Positions 30,426-40,092 of a DNA stretch of 64,000 nt are shown here, one piece after another. The translations under genes and the position numbers were made by a program. Numbering within the stretch: position 1 is the stretch's first letter; every line of letters starts with the position of its first letter. The stretch covers positions 301,392 to 365,391 of the forward strand of contig JAKVBI010000010.1 of the NCBI GenBank assembly GCA_022447545.1, read 5' to 3'. The notes under the pieces were generated by a model, which was not told the origin of the DNA, made no database searches, and saw only the letters and a list, made by a program, of their open reading frames with translations. This stretch comes from Myxococcota bacterium (GTDB lineage: Bacteria; Myxococcota_A; UBA9160; SMWR01).

Positions 30426-33400
30426 GTGCCCATCACTCCCTTCGTCCATCTCCACCTACACAGCCAGTATTCGCTTCTCGATGGTGCCATCAAGATCCAA
30501 CCCCTGTTCGAGCGCGCCGCTGCGCTGAACATGCCCGCCGTCGCACTGACGGATCATGGCAATCTCTTCGGGTCTCTCGAGTTCTACGAAGCTGCCCGCA
30601 ATGCCGGAGTCAAGCCAATCATCGGCTGCGAGACCTACGTAGCGACGGTCTCGCGCTTCGACAAAGAGAAGCGGGAGCGTGATTCAAGTGGCTTCGATGC
30701 CATCTCCCACCTACCGCTTCTAGCCATGAACGAGACGGGCTACCGCAACTTGATGTACCTCGTTTCAAAGGCCTACCTCGAGGGCTTCTACTACAAGCCG
30801 AGAATCGACCTCGAACTGCTTCGTGAAAGAAGCGAGGGATTGATCGCTACATCGGGATGTCTGTCCTCCATGATCTCTCGGGCGATCACAGATGGCCGGG
30901 TCGAACGAGGGTGGGAACTGGTCGAGGAGTTTTCGCGGATCTTCCCCGGTCGTTTTTATCTGGAACTCCAGCGACACGGCATCGATGCACAGAATCAGGT
31001 CAACGCCGAGTTGGCCAAAATGAGTCTCGACCTGGGCCTGCCAGTGATGGCGACCAATGATTGTCACTACCTCGAAGAGCACGACCACAGCCACCACGAC
31101 GCACTCCTCTGCATCGGGACGGGGACCAACCTCGACGACCCCGATCGCTTCAAGTTCGACGGCAAGGGCTTCTATCTGAAATCCGGTGACGAGATGGCGG
31201 AACTCTTCTCGGATCACCCATCAGCCCTCACCAGTACGCTGGAGATCGCAGAGAGATGCGACCTCGATCTCGGGATCGACACGGGCGAATACCACATGCC
31301 GGAATACCAGGTGCCCGCGGGCAAAACCCGCGAGGAGGTCCTGGCCGATCAGGCCTGGCAGGGCTTGCGAGAGCAGTTACGTCTCGACCCGGATGAACCC
31401 TTGCCCGAAAAACTGGCACCGTACCAGGAACGCATGGATCACGAACTCTCGGTGATCAACAGCATGGGGTTCGCGGGATATTTCCTGATCGTCGCCGACT
31501 TCATTCAGTACGCGAAACGAAACGAGATTCCAGTCGGGCCGGGCCGTGGGTCTTCGGCGGGGAGTCTGGCTGCCTATGGGCTCGGGATCACAGGCGTAGA
31601 TCCCATCGAGCACGACATTATTTTCGAGCGCTTCCTCAACCCCGAACGGATTTCGATGCCCGACATCGACGTCGACTTCTGCATGAAGGGTCGGGATCAG
31701 GTGATCCGCTACGTACAGGAGAAGTACGACGGCGAGGGCGATGACGGTCGTCGCGTGGCGCAGATCATCACCTTCGGAAAGTTGCAGGCACGGGCAGCCA
31801 TTCGAGATGTGGGCCGTGTACTGGGAATGACCTATGGCGATGTGGACCGAATCGCCAAACTCATTCCCGATACCCTCGGTATCAGTCTGGACGAGGCCCT
31901 CGAGCAGTCACCGGAACTACGCGCCCGCGCGGAAGCCGACGGGCAGGTCTCTCAGTTGTTCGAAACGGCCAGGCGTCTGGAGGGTCTGACGCGACACGCG
32001 GGCACTCATGCGGCTGGTGTCGTCATCGGGACTCAACCCCTGATCGAAACCGTACCCCTGTATCGAGATGCTCGCACCGGCGACGTAGTCACCCAGTTCG
32101 ATATGCGCTGGGTGGAGAGAATCGGACTCATCAAGTTCGATTTTCTGGGGCTCAAGACCCTGACCACCATCGCGGATGCCGAGAGACGCGTTCGCGAGCG
32201 AATTCCGGATTTCTCCATCGAAACGATCGATTACGAGAATCCGGAAACCAGCGAACTCTTGTCCAGCGGAGAAACCGAAGGCGTCTTCCAGGTCGAGTCG
32301 AGTGGCATGACAGAGTTGGTCAAGAAGCTTCGGCCCCAGAACTTCAAGGAACTGATCCCCATCGTGGCGTTGTATCGCCCCGGTCCCCTCGGGTCCGGAA
32401 TGGTCGACGATTACGTGAACCGCAAGAACGGGCTCACTCGGATCGAGTACTTGGTTCCGGAATTGCAGGAACTGACCGCCGAGACTCTGGGCGTGATCGT
32501 GTACCAGGATCAGGTGCTCCAGATCGCCAAGAACCTGGCGGGTTACAGCCTGGGTGAAGCGGATCTTCTCCGACGCGCCATGGGTAAGAAGAAAGCCGCC
32601 GAGATGGAGACCCAACGGGAGCGCTTCGTCGGCGGCGCCGTGGAACGGGGGATCGACAAGAACAAGGCCGAACAGGTCTTTCAACTGATGGCGGAGTTCG
32701 CGGGGTATGGCTTTCCGAAAGCCCATTCCACCGCATACGCTTTGATCACGTACCAGACCGCGTACCTGCGAGCCAACCACCCGCGGGAGTATCTGTCGGC
32801 TCTCCTGACCACCGAGTCCGGGAATCACGACAAACTCTCGAGGTATCTCTCCCTCGCGCAAACGGCTGGAATTGCCATCCTGCCTCCGGACGTGAATGAG
32901 TCCGTTCGCGACTTCACTGTGGTCGAGGACGGGATCCGGTTCGGGTTGGCGGGTGTGAAAAATGTGGGGGAGGGCGCTATCGAAGCGATTCTCGAGGCGC
33001 GCGGTGGAGACACCGGTGAATTCCGTTCCCTCTACGACTTCTCTTGTCGAGTCGACACGCGTCGCGTCAATCGCCGTGTGGTGGAGAGCCTGATCCGTTG
33101 TGGAGCCTTCGACGCACTCCATTCCAACCGCGCGGCGCTGTGGGCTGGCGTGGATGCCGTTCTCGAAGCCGGTGCGGCGACCCAGCGGGACCGTGAGATC
33201 GGTCAGACGAACCTGTTCGGAGGCGATGGGGGGCAGGAGACCATCGAACCGCCCATCCCCGATGCGCCCGAATGGACGGAGCGGCAGCGCCTGGAATACG
33301 AGAAGGAGGCACTCGGCTTCTATGTCACGGGGCATCCCCTGGCGGCCTACGCTACAGCGCTGTCCAAATTCGCCGATTTACAGGGAGGGCCATCGGCCCT

Positions 33401-33944
33401 GGAGTCGGGTCGTGAGGAGCGCATGGTTCGGGCCGGAGGCCTGCTGACTTCCCTACGGGAAACGAGAACCCGTCGGGGAGCCACCATGGCCTTCGGTACC
33501 TTGGAGGACTTGGAGGGAAGCATCGACTTGGTTGTGTTCGCCGAGCCCTACCAGCGGCATTTGAGTCTCCTGAAACGTGCGCTTGCCTCAGACGGCGGGG
33601 AGGTTGGACCGGTTCCCTTGTTGGTGGAGGGAAAACTGGAAGCCGGCGAAACGGCAAAGATCCTGGTCGAGCAATTTTGGGAACTCGAAAAGGCCGAGGA
33701 GGAGTTGTGCAAAGAATTGCGGCTTCGACTCGTCGACGGGGAGGCCACACGCGATCGCATCCAGGCGATTCAGAACCTCCTGGTTGCCCACCCGGGCGGC
33801 TGCTCGGTGGTGCTCCATGTCGTCATTCCGGGCCACAGCGAAACACTGGTCAGCCTGCGTGGGACCGACGTGACCCCGAATCCGACCCTCTGCAAGGGCC
33901 TGGACGACCTGTTCGGACGCAGCGTGACGGAGCTCCACGTCTGA
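30426..33944 (+). CDS. dnaE: DNA polymerase III alpha subunit
   Basis: A 1172-residue replicative polymerase. The PHP domain opens with HLHLHSQYSLLDG and VALTDHGNLFG. The palm carries PGRGSSAGS and the catalytic aspartates in PDIDVDFC. GRVLGMTYGDVDRIAK and YQDQVLQIA belong to the fingers; helix-hairpin-helix and OB-fold regions lie in the last 350 residues. The start is GTG 30426, four bases after the guaA stop. Length is normal for the DnaE1 type. The PHP histidines are retained, so the domain may keep metal binding. Confidence 0.97.
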   Translation: MPITPFVHLHLHSQYSLLDGAIKIQPLFERAAALNMPAVALTDHGNLFGSLEFYEAARNAGVKPIIGCETYVATVSRFDKEKRERDSSGFDAISHLPLLAMNETGYRNLMYLVSKAYLEGFYYKPRIDLELLRERSEGLIATSGCLSSMISRAITDGRVERGWELVEEFSRIFPGRFYLELQRHGIDAQNQVNAELAKMSLDLGLPVMATNDCHYLEEHDHSHHDALLCIGTGTNLDDPDRFKFDGKGFYLKSGDEMAELFSDHPSALTSTLEIAERCDLDLGIDTGEYHMPEYQVPAGKTREEVLADQAWQGLREQLRLDPDEPLPEKLAPYQERMDHELSVINSMGFAGYFLIVADFIQYAKRNEIPVGPGRGSSAGSLAAYGLGITGVDPIEHDIIFERFLNPERISMPDIDVDFCMKGRDQVIRYVQEKYDGEGDDGRRVAQIITFGKLQARAAIRDVGRVLGMTYGDVDRIAKLIPDTLGISLDEALEQSPELRARAEADGQVSQLFETARRLEGLTRHAGTHAAGVVIGTQPLIETVPLYRDARTGDVVTQFDMRWVERIGLIKFDFLGLKTLTTIADAERRVRERIPDFSIETIDYENPETSELLSSGETEGVFQVESSGMTELVKKLRPQNFKELIPIVALYRPGPLGSGMVDDYVNRKNGLTRIEYLVPELQELTAETLGVIVYQDQVLQIAKNLAGYSLGEADLLRRAMGKKKAAEMETQRERFVGGAVERGIDKNKAEQVFQLMAEFAGYGFPKAHSTAYALITYQTAYLRANHPREYLSALLTTESGNHDKLSRYLSLAQTAGIAILPPDVNESVRDFTVVEDGIRFGLAGVKNVGEGAIEAILEARGGDTGEFRSLYDFSCRVDTRRVNRRVVESLIRCGAFDALHSNRAALWAGVDAVLEAGAATQRDREIGQTNLFGGDGGQETIEPPIPDAPEWTERQRLEYEKEALGFYVTGHPLAAYATALSKFADLQGGPSALESGREERMVRAGGLLTSLRETRTRRGATMAFGTLEDLEGSIDLVVFAEPYQRHLSLLKRALASDGGEVGPVPLLVEGKLEAGETAKILVEQFWELEKAEEELCKELRLRLVDGEATRDRIQAIQNLLVAHPGGCSVVLHVVIPGHSETLVSLRGTDVTPNPTLCKGLDDLFGRSVTELHV

Positions 33945-34819
33945 TGCCTCGCGTCCGCGAACTCGCCCTCGTGGCATTGAGCGCGCTCGTCGCCTTGCTT
34001 GCCACAAGCGCTGCAGCCGAGGTGAGACGCTTCGAGGGTGTCGGAGTGTTTGGCGTCGCTGCGGACGGTCAGTCGGTTCAGGAAGGCCGCGATCAAGCGC
34101 TGAGGCTAGCCCTTCGCGATGCCGTCCAGCGAGCGGCCCTGGACCTCTTGGCCCCCGAGGCGTTTGAAGTCGCGGTTGGCGGGGAAGAAGGGACCGTCGC
34201 CGATGATTCCCAGCTCAAGCTGTCTCCAGCGGCCCAGGACGAGAGCTGGGTCGTTTCGGACCCCATCGAGGTTCAACTCGACCGAGCCCTCGGGCCCCAG
34301 CCCCTCGACTACGTGGACCGCTACAGCACGCTCGAGGACCGGGGGCAACGACCGGTTCTATTTCTGGACGATCCGGAAATCACAAGTGAATACGTGCTCG
34401 TTGCCGAGGTATACGTCGATACCGAGCGGGTCCGGCAACGATTGAGCGGGGTCGGAATGGCTCTGGTACCCGCGGGGGAACTTCCCCAATTGCCCTTGCG
34501 GGTCGAACTGCTCGGTTTGTCCCGATTCGACGAATTCGCGTCGGTTCAACAGGCCCTTTTGGCCGATCCCGGAGTCATTTCCGCGGTCCCCATCGAAATG
34601 GCACGCGATCGAGCGGTGCTCATCCTCGAGACGACCTCCGTGTCGGACACGGTCACGAAGGGTCTGCGCGAGCGCTTGCCGGAGGCCTGGGCGTTCGAGT
34701 TGCTAGAAATCGGACACGGCCACCTGAAGCTGCAATTCGCCGCAAGACCGCCAGAAACCGATCCCATGTCGAACCCGGACCCTCCAGAGATTGACACCAC
34801 CCGTCGAAATCGGTATTGA
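33944..34819 (+). CDS. Secreted protein of unknown function, FlgT/LPP20-like fold possible
   Basis: A 291-residue protein starting with ATG 33944, which shares a base with the dnaE stop. Residues 1-25 are a clear signal peptide ending in SAAA, so export to the periplasm is expected. The segment SVQEGRDQALRLALRDAVQRAALDLL resembles the helix that opens the LPP20/FlgT N-terminal domains, where a motif for repeated alpha-beta units is seen. The rest is alpha/beta with no catalytic motif. No flagellar genes are in the window, so the resemblance should not be taken as function. Probably cotranscribed with dnaE. Confidence 0.75.
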   Translation: MPRVRELALVALSALVALLATSAAAEVRRFEGVGVFGVAADGQSVQEGRDQALRLALRDAVQRAALDLLAPEAFEVAVGGEEGTVADDSQLKLSPAAQDESWVVSDPIEVQLDRALGPQPLDYVDRYSTLEDRGQRPVLFLDDPEITSEYVLVAEVYVDTERVRQRLSGVGMALVPAGELPQLPLRVELLGLSRFDEFASVQQALLADPGVISAVPIEMARDRAVLILETTSVSDTVTKGLRERLPEAWAFELLEIGHGHLKLQFAARPPETDPMSNPDPPEIDTTRRNRY

Positions 34820-34866
34820 ATTCGCGTCCTTAGACTAGGGCCGCAGATTGATAGGGCGGCCCTCGC

Positions 34867-34942
34867 AGGCACGTAGCTCAGTGGCTAGAGCGCCGCCTTG
34901 ACACGGCGGAGGTCGGCGGTTCAATCCCGCCCGTGCCTACCA
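34867..34942 (+). tRNA. tRNA-Val(GAC)
   Basis: A 76-base cloverleaf with CCA encoded. The acceptor strands AGGCACG (34867-34873) and CGTGCCT (34932-34938) pair over seven bases, with discriminator A 34939. D-stem GCTC/GAGC, anticodon stem CCGCC/GGCGG with loop TTGACAC, anticodon GAC at 34900-34902, and T-arm GGCGG/CCGCC with loop TTCAATC are all intact. It reads GUC (and GUU) codons. Confidence 0.97.
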
Positions 34943-35349
34943 ACGCGGAACCGAGCCCCGAGAATACGGAGAAAAGCCTCAGAATGAACTGCCCACTCCA
35001 ATGAAGGCCTTCCGCCGGCACAGGCGCGAGACCCTTGGGCAGCGTTCGGGGGCGACGGCAACTCTTGGCTCCAGCATCGCGCGGGCCGGGGAACGCGAGG
35101 ACACGCGTTCCTCAGGGGCGCTCGGGTTGGCCCCCCAAGGCGTAAATTGGAAGACATCACACGGCTGCGCAGAGACAAGGGCTTTTGCTCGTCATTTGTC
35201 ACCGTGCGAGAGACAATGACAACGAACGACGCGCCGGTGCCTGGTGAAACCGGCAAGAAACAAAAACGAGCTTGGAGAGGGCGGTACGTCGCCGAAAACG
35301 CATCGACGAAACATGTACCGCTCCACCATGCAATGAAGGAGACCAGAGC
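34943..35349 (+). other. Intergenic leader between tRNA-Val and infC
   Basis: 407 bases without a recognised gene. It is the probable 5' leader of the infC-rpmI-rplT operon, which in other bacteria is under L20 autoregulation through leader structure. I see a possible small frame from ATG 35216 to the TAA at 35360-35362: 48 codons, rich in Lys and Arg around GKKQKRAWRGRY. It overlaps the infC start. No ribosome-binding site of quality precedes it, and no terminator or attenuator with a T-run is visible. Confidence 0.5.
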
Positions 35350-35352
35350 ATC
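35337..35352 (+). promoter_or_regulatory. Ribosome-binding site and AUC start codon of infC
   Basis: AGGAG at 35337-35341 is a strong Shine-Dalgarno element, followed by eight bases and then ATC at 35350-35352. No in-frame ATG, GTG or TTG lies at a sensible place: the first downstream ATG is inside the domain. IF3 genes are known to use rare start codons (AUU in E. coli, AUC reported in M. xanthus) so that IF3 can repress its own translation. The evidence fits that mechanism. Confidence 0.75.
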
Positions 35353-35949
35353 GCTGAAATAAGACGGAATCCCACGCGGGATACGGGCCCGCGGGTCAAT
35401 GAAAAGATTCGCGAGTCGGAAATTCGTGTGATCGGGAGCGAGGGTGAACAGTTGGGCGTCATGACGCCCGACGAGGCCATGAGTCGAGCCGAAGAAGAAG
35501 GACTCGACTTGGTGGAGGTCGCATCGGGCTCCCGCCCGCCCGTCTGTCGGATCATGGACTATGGCCGCTACAAGTACGAGCAGAAGAAGAAGTCGAGTAA
35601 GAGCCGAGGCCACGCTGCGACGCTCAAAGAGGTCAAGATGCGCCCGCGCACGGATGACCATGACCTCGACTTCAAGCTCAAGAACATTCGCCGATTCCTG
35701 TTGGATGGCGACAAGGTCAAGGTGACCGTGATGTACCGGGGTCGTGAGATCGTCCATCGAGAACTGGGACGAGCGCAATTGAACCGCGTGATCGAACGAC
35801 TGGGGAGTCTGGCGACGGTCGAGAACCCGCCCCGCATGGAGGGCCGATTCCTGTCGATGATTCTCGTGCCAAACCGCGATGCGGTGGCCGAGCTTCGTCG
35901 TCAGGAGAATACCGAAGCGAAGGCTCAAGCCGCGGAAGAAGCATCCTAG
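35350..35949 (+). CDS. infC: Translation initiation factor IF-3
   Basis: About 199 residues from the AUC start. The N-terminal domain contains RVNEKIRESEIRVIGSEGEQ, LDLVEVASGSRPPVCRIMDY and GRYKYEQKKK, the IF3 hallmarks. The C-terminal domain has VKMRPRTDDHDLDFKLKN and GDKVKVTVMYRGREIVH. IF3 blocks premature 50S joining and monitors start-codon fidelity on the 30S subunit. A 15-residue acidic, Ala-rich tail extends beyond the usual end. It leads the rpmI-rplT-pheST block and may control itself through its AUC codon. Confidence 0.96.
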   Translation: MAEIRRNPTRDTGPRVNEKIRESEIRVIGSEGEQLGVMTPDEAMSRAEEEGLDLVEVASGSRPPVCRIMDYGRYKYEQKKKSSKSRGHAATLKEVKMRPRTDDHDLDFKLKNIRRFLLDGDKVKVTVMYRGREIVHRELGRAQLNRVIERLGSLATVENPPRMEGRFLSMILVPNRDAVAELRRQENTEAKAQAAEEAS

Positions 35950-36024
35950 ATTCGCGCGGAAGTCGATACTCGGAGCGCACCGGTGGTTCGAGAATCGAGG
36001 AATCCGCCACGGTAGGAGATTGAA

Positions 36025-36219
36025 ATGCCGAAAATGAAGTCCCACCGGGGGGCAGCAAAGCGCTTCAAGAGGACGGGCACGGGCAAGATCGCCCGGTCTC
36101 GGCGCAATAAGCAGCACATCCTCACCAAGAAGTCGCCCAAGAGAAAACGACAACTGCGCCAGGGCACGACAGTCGCCGCGGCAGACGAGAAGCGCATCAA
36201 ACAGATGATCCCGAGCTGA
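36025..36219 (+). CDS. rpmI: Ribosomal protein bL35
   Basis: A 64-residue basic protein of the 50S subunit. [20 protein letters not shown] and the KRRQL-like [10 protein letters not shown] segment are characteristic. GTAGGAG ten bases upstream of ATG 36025 serves as ribosome-binding site. It lies between infC and rplT as in most bacteria. Confidence 0.97.
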   Translation: MPKMKSHRGAAKRFKRTGTGKIARSRRNKQHILTKKSPKRKRQLRQGTTVAAADEKRIKQMIPS

Positions 36220-36256
36220 GGGAACCGGATCCCCCAGCACGAGAGGAGAACAAGGC

Positions 36257-36613
36257 ATGGCACGGGTCAAGCGCGGTCCCGCCGCGAAGAAACGCAAGAA
36301 TCGCATTCTCAAACGTGCGAAAGGTTATTCCGGGGGCCGGAGTCGCCTCCTGAAGACCGCGCGCGAAGCGGTTGAAAAGGGATGGGTGTACGCGTATCGG
36401 GACCGAAAGGTTCGCAAGCGGGTTTTTCGTGGCCTGTGGGTCACTCGTATCAATGCAGCGGCTCGCCAGCACGGGCTTTCCTACAGTCGATTCATCCACG
36501 GCCTCAAGCAGGCAGGGGTGGAAGTGGACCGCAAGGTTCTGGCTGAAATCGCAGTCTCGGACCCCAAGGGGTTCGAACAACTTGCGGCCCTCGCGAAGTC
36601 AAAGGCCGCCTAG
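36257..36613 (+). CDS. rplT: Ribosomal protein bL20
   Basis: A 118-residue early-assembly protein of the 50S subunit that binds 23S r[23 protein letters not shown] and [20 protein letters not shown] form the long basic N-terminal helix, followed by the globular [20 protein letters not shown] part. In several bacteria L20 represses its own operon by binding the leader or the rpmI-rplT transcript; no leader motif can be asserted here. GAGAGGAGAA precedes the ATG. Confidence 0.97.
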   Translation: MARVKRGPAAKKRKNRILKRAKGYSGGRSRLLKTAREAVEKGWVYAYRDRKVRKRVFRGLWVTRINAAARQHGLSYSRFIHGLKQAGVEVDRKVLAEIAVSDPKGFEQLAALAKSKAA

Positions 36614-36628
36614 GAGCGGGACCGCCCC

Positions 36629-37654
36629 ATGGCGGCCGAACCCAGCCACCTCGTCTCCTTGACCGAGCGCGCGATCGCCGAGATCGTCGATGCGGACACC
36701 ATCCACGCGCTCAATGCCGTGCGTTCGAGATACCTCGGTCGCAAGGGTGAGGTGACTTCGGTCCTCAGAAGTCTGGGGGACGCGGACCCGAGCGAACGCG
36801 CGAGCCTTGGGCAGGCCGCAAACCGCGCCAAGCAGGCAATCGAGGACCGCGTCGCCGCGAGACGAGGTGAGATCGAAAATGCCGAGAGGAATCGCGCCCT
36901 CGGTCGGCAGAGTATCGACGTCACCTTGCCGGGAGCTGGACCTTTGGCGGGCCGGCTCCATCCCATTTCTCTTGTCATGCGGGACATGGTCGAGTTCTTC
37001 ACTGGAATGGGATTCTCGATCGAGGAGGGCCCCGAAGTCGAAACCGAATACAACAACTTCGAAGCCCTCAACATTCCCGACGAGCATCCGGCGCGAGACG
37101 AACAGGACACCTTCTATCTCGAGGGGGGAAACCTTCTACGCACCCACACCTCGAGCGTGCAGATTCGAGCCATGACGGGTCGAGAACCTCCGTTTCGGTT
37201 CATCGCGCCGGGTCGCGTGTATCGCCACGACCTGTCTCCACGCCACAGTCCGATGTTCCACCAGATCGAAGGTTTTATGGTGGATGAGGACGTGAACTTC
37301 GCCGACCTCAAAGGCATCCTCTACGCCTTTGCTCGGCACTTGATGCAGGGTGATCCCGAGCTCCGGTTCCGGTCGAATCATTTTCCGTTCACCGAGCCTT
37401 CGGCGGAAATGGACTACTCGTGTCGCCTTTGTGACGGACAGGGTTGCAAGGTTTGCTCGCACACGGGTTGGATGGAGTGGGGCGGTTGCGGAATGATCCA
37501 CCCAAGAGTTCTCGACCGCTGCGGAATCGATTCAGACCGTTTTCAGGGTTTCGCGTTCGGCATGGGAATCGATCGAGCGGCCTTGTTGCGTTACGGCGTG
37601 CCCCACCTCCGGTTGCTGTTCGAAGGCGACTTGCGCTTCCTGGAGCAGATCTGA
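36629..37654 (+). CDS. pheS: Phenylalanyl-tRNA synthetase alpha subunit
   Basis: A 341-residue class II synthetase subunit. The N-terminal coiled-coil (about 1-90) binds tRNA. Class II motifs are seen in MGFSIEEGPEVETEYNNFEA and NIPDEHPARDEQDTFYL, then RHSPMFHQIEGFMVDEDV. Motif 3 is FAFGMGIDRAALLRYG. The pair of cysteine motifs CRLCDGQGCKVCSHTGW, replacing the more usual loop, could bind metal and also occurs in some other PheS proteins. ATG shares its context with pheT: the stop TGA overlaps the next ATG. Confidence 0.97.
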   Translation: MAAEPSHLVSLTERAIAEIVDADTIHALNAVRSRYLGRKGEVTSVLRSLGDADPSERASLGQAANRAKQAIEDRVAARRGEIENAERNRALGRQSIDVTLPGAGPLAGRLHPISLVMRDMVEFFTGMGFSIEEGPEVETEYNNFEALNIPDEHPARDEQDTFYLEGGNLLRTHTSSVQIRAMTGREPPFRFIAPGRVYRHDLSPRHSPMFHQIEGFMVDEDVNFADLKGILYAFARHLMQGDPELRFRSNHFPFTEPSAEMDYSCRLCDGQGCKVCSHTGWMEWGGCGMIHPRVLDRCGIDSDRFQGFAFGMGIDRAALLRYGVPHLRLLFEGDLRFLEQI

Positions 37655-40092
37655 TGCGCCTCCCCATCGATTGGTTGGGTGAATTCATCGCCCTTCCAGA
37701 CTCCGAGACGCTATCCGACGCTCTTGAAATGGGGGGGTTCGAAGATGTTTCTGTCGTGAGTCACGGCCCCGATCTATCAGCGGTTTGCGTGGGAAAGGTG
37801 CTCAAATGTGGCCCCCATCCTAACGCCGATCGCCTGTCAGTCTGCACGGTCGATCTCGGAAGCGAGGAAGCCGTTGAGATCGTTTGTGGTGCGCCCAATG
37901 TGGCCGCGGGACAAACCGTTGCCGTGGCTCCCGTGGGCACAACCCTTCCCGACGGAACTCGCATCAAAAAGTCCAAGCTTCGCGGCGTTGTCTCCAAGGG
38001 AATGATCTGTTCGCGGAGGGAATTGCAACTCGGCGACGACCATGAAGGGATTCTGATCCTGGAGGACTCCGCACCCGTAGGCAAAGCCCTGCCGGAGGTG
38101 ATCTCCCTGGGCGGCCAGGTCCTCGATCTGACCCTGACCCCCAATCGGGGAGACGCAGCCTCTCTTCTCGGAATCGCTCGAGAGGTCCGGGCGCATTTCG
38201 GTGGCGATATCACGATCCCCGACTGCGACCCCGAGGAGAGCGGACCGGCCAGCGAAGAAAACATCCGCGTGTCGATCGACGCCCCAGACGACTGTCACGA
38301 GTACGTTGGGCGAATCGTTCGGGGTGTCCAGGTGGGGCCTTCCCCGGAATGGCTCGTGGAGAAGCTCGAGTTGTCGGGCATTCGCTCCATCAACAATGTG
38401 GTCGACGTAACGAATCTCGTTCTCCTGGAATTCGGGCAACCTCTTCACGCCTTCGATCTCGGAAAAATTTCCGGCGGTGAAGTGCGAATCCGCAGAGCCA
38501 AGGAGGGAGAAACCCTCACCACACTCGATGCCCAGGAACGCAAACTCGAACCGGAAGATCTCGTGATCGCGGACTCGAACCGAGCCATTGCGCTTGCTGG
38601 AGTCATGGGTGGCGCCGAGACCGAGGTCCGCGAGGAGACCCGTGACGTCTTGCTCGAGAGCGCGAATTTCAGACCCGCTCAGGTTCGCCTCGCAGCCCGT
38701 CGCCATGGAATTCACAGCGAGGCCTCCTATCGTTTTGAGCGGGGCATCGACCGCAACGGGATCGACCGGGCCGCCGATCGCGCTGCGCGTCTCCTGGCTG
38801 AAATCTCGGGGGGCGAGGTGGCTACGGGTAGACTCCAGGATCGCGGAAACGAAGCTCCGGTGCCTCCGGAGATCCGCTTTGAGACCGCCCGCGTCAATCG
38901 GTTGCTGGGAACCGATCTGCCCACCGGAGAGATCGCAGCTCTGCTGGAGCGGGTTGGAGTGACGACCCTCGAGCAGGCACCAGACGTTCTCGAGGCCAGG
39001 ATCCCGTCCCACCGAAACGACCTTTGGCTCCATCAGGACCTGACCGAGGAGGTGGCGCGGATCTACGGCTACGATCGCCTCCCGACCCGGTTGCCCAGCG
39101 CTCGTCTGGTGTCCCCGAGTCGTCCCCGTGGTTGGGATCTGATGGAGGCTGCACGCGACGGGCTGGTTTCCGCAGGTTTGCAGGAGGTGGTCAGCCTGCC
39201 CTTCATCGCGCCCGAACAAATCGAAGCGCTGGAACTCGACAGTGACGATCTCCGCGCTCGGCCCATCGTCCTCGCGAACCCGATTCAGGAAGAGCAGGGG
39301 GCGTTGCGAACGACGCTGGTGCCGTCGTTGTTGAACCTGGCACGGAATAATCTGAGGCGGCAATTCGATGCCCCTCGTTTTTTCGAAACTTGCCGTGTGT
39401 TTTTACCCACAAATCCAGGGCAGCTCCCACAAGAAACCCGGGTTGCAGTGGCCGTTCTCGTTGCCAGCGAACATCCGGGGCTTTGGGAGGCTCCCGCTCC
39501 GGTCTTTTTTGAAGCCAAGGGTGTCGCGAAAAAACTTTTGAATCAAATGGGTTATGTGGCATCGTTCGGTCTGGTCGGGATTCCGCCCTACCTCCATCCG
39601 GGTGCTGCGATGCAACTCGAAGTGGAGGGACGGCGTGTAGGAGTCGTGGGCGAGTTGCACCCGAAAGTGGCCAGCCGGTTCGAGATCGAAGCGCCCTGTG
39701 CGCTGTTGGAGTTGGATCTCGAGGCCCTCGTGGAAATACCTGAGGAGGAAATACGAGCCCGCGAAGTTTCCCGCCAACCCAGAGTGCGCAGAGACATCGC
39801 GGTCGTTTTAGACGCGAACCAGCCCGCAGGAGAGGTCGCAACCGCCATTGCGAAGGCTGGCGGAGAAATGCTCAGAGACGTGGAGATCTTCGACCGATAC
39901 GAGGGCCGCGGAGTGGAGGACGGAAAGGTGAGTCTGGCGTTCCGTCTGGTCTTTCAACGAGACGATCGCACCCTCCAGGACGCAGAGGTCAAGAAGACAA
40001 TCGGCAAGCTGATGCGGATGATCGCTCACCGTTTCGGTGGCGAACTCCGAGCGTCGCAAACTTCCACAAAGGAAGGGGGAATCGAGGGATGA
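37654..40092 (+). CDS. pheT: Phenylalanyl-tRNA synthetase beta subunit
   Basis: An 812-residue subunit. The N-terminal EMAP/OB region holds VGKVLKCGPHPNADRLSVC. The B3/B4 editing module follows (about 200-400), including RNAV-like VMGGAETEVREETRDVLLES. B5 spans about 400-475 with GTDLPTGEIAALLERVGV, then the catalytic-like core, and the C-terminal FDX-ACB domain (about 715-810) ends in LMRMIAHRFGGELR. It forms the alpha2-beta2 enzyme with PheS, and the start overlaps the pheS stop by one base. The stop overlaps ihfA by four bases. Confidence 0.97.
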   Translation: MRLPIDWLGEFIALPDSETLSDALEMGGFEDVSVVSHGPDLSAVCVGKVLKCGPHPNADRLSVCTVDLGSEEAVEIVCGAPNVAAGQTVAVAPVGTTLPDGTRIKKSKLRGVVSKGMICSRRELQLGDDHEGILILEDSAPVGKALPEVISLGGQVLDLTLTPNRGDAASLLGIAREVRAHFGGDITIPDCDPEESGPASEENIRVSIDAPDDCHEYVGRIVRGVQVGPSPEWLVEKLELSGIRSINNVVDVTNLVLLEFGQPLHAFDLGKISGGEVRIRRAKEGETLTTLDAQERKLEPEDLVIADSNRAIALAGVMGGAETEVREETRDVLLESANFRPAQVRLAARRHGIHSEASYRFERGIDRNGIDRAADRAARLLAEISGGEVATGRLQDRGNEAPVPPEIRFETARVNRLLGTDLPTGEIAALLERVGVTTLEQAPDVLEARIPSHRNDLWLHQDLTEEVARIYGYDRLPTRLPSARLVSPSRPRGWDLMEAARDGLVSAGLQEVVSLPFIAPEQIEALELDSDDLRARPIVLANPIQEEQGALRTTLVPSLLNLARNNLRRQFDAPRFFETCRVFLPTNPGQLPQETRVAVAVLVASEHPGLWEAPAPVFFEAKGVAKKLLNQMGYVASFGLVGIPPYLHPGAAMQLEVEGRRVGVVGELHPKVASRFEIEAPCALLELDLEALVEIPEEEIRAREVSRQPRVRRDIAVVLDANQPAGEVATAIAKAGGEMLRDVEIFDRYEGRGVEDGKVSLAFRLVFQRDDRTLQDAEVKKTIGKLMRMIAHRFGGELRASQTSTKEGGIEG

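Noticed and set aside
31917-33335. 472-codon minus-strand frame opposite dnaE
   Set aside because: Shadow of dnaE codon bias; no recognisable domain.
34921-36312. 463-codon minus-strand frame opposite infC, rpmI and rplT
   Set aside because: Antisense to three certain genes. Its composition (Arg, Leu, Ser rich without domains) is what GC-biased codons give on the opposite strand.
37837-39363. 508-codon minus-strand frame opposite pheT
   Set aside because: Lies wholly within pheT; no motif, no ribosome-binding site and no independent promoter.
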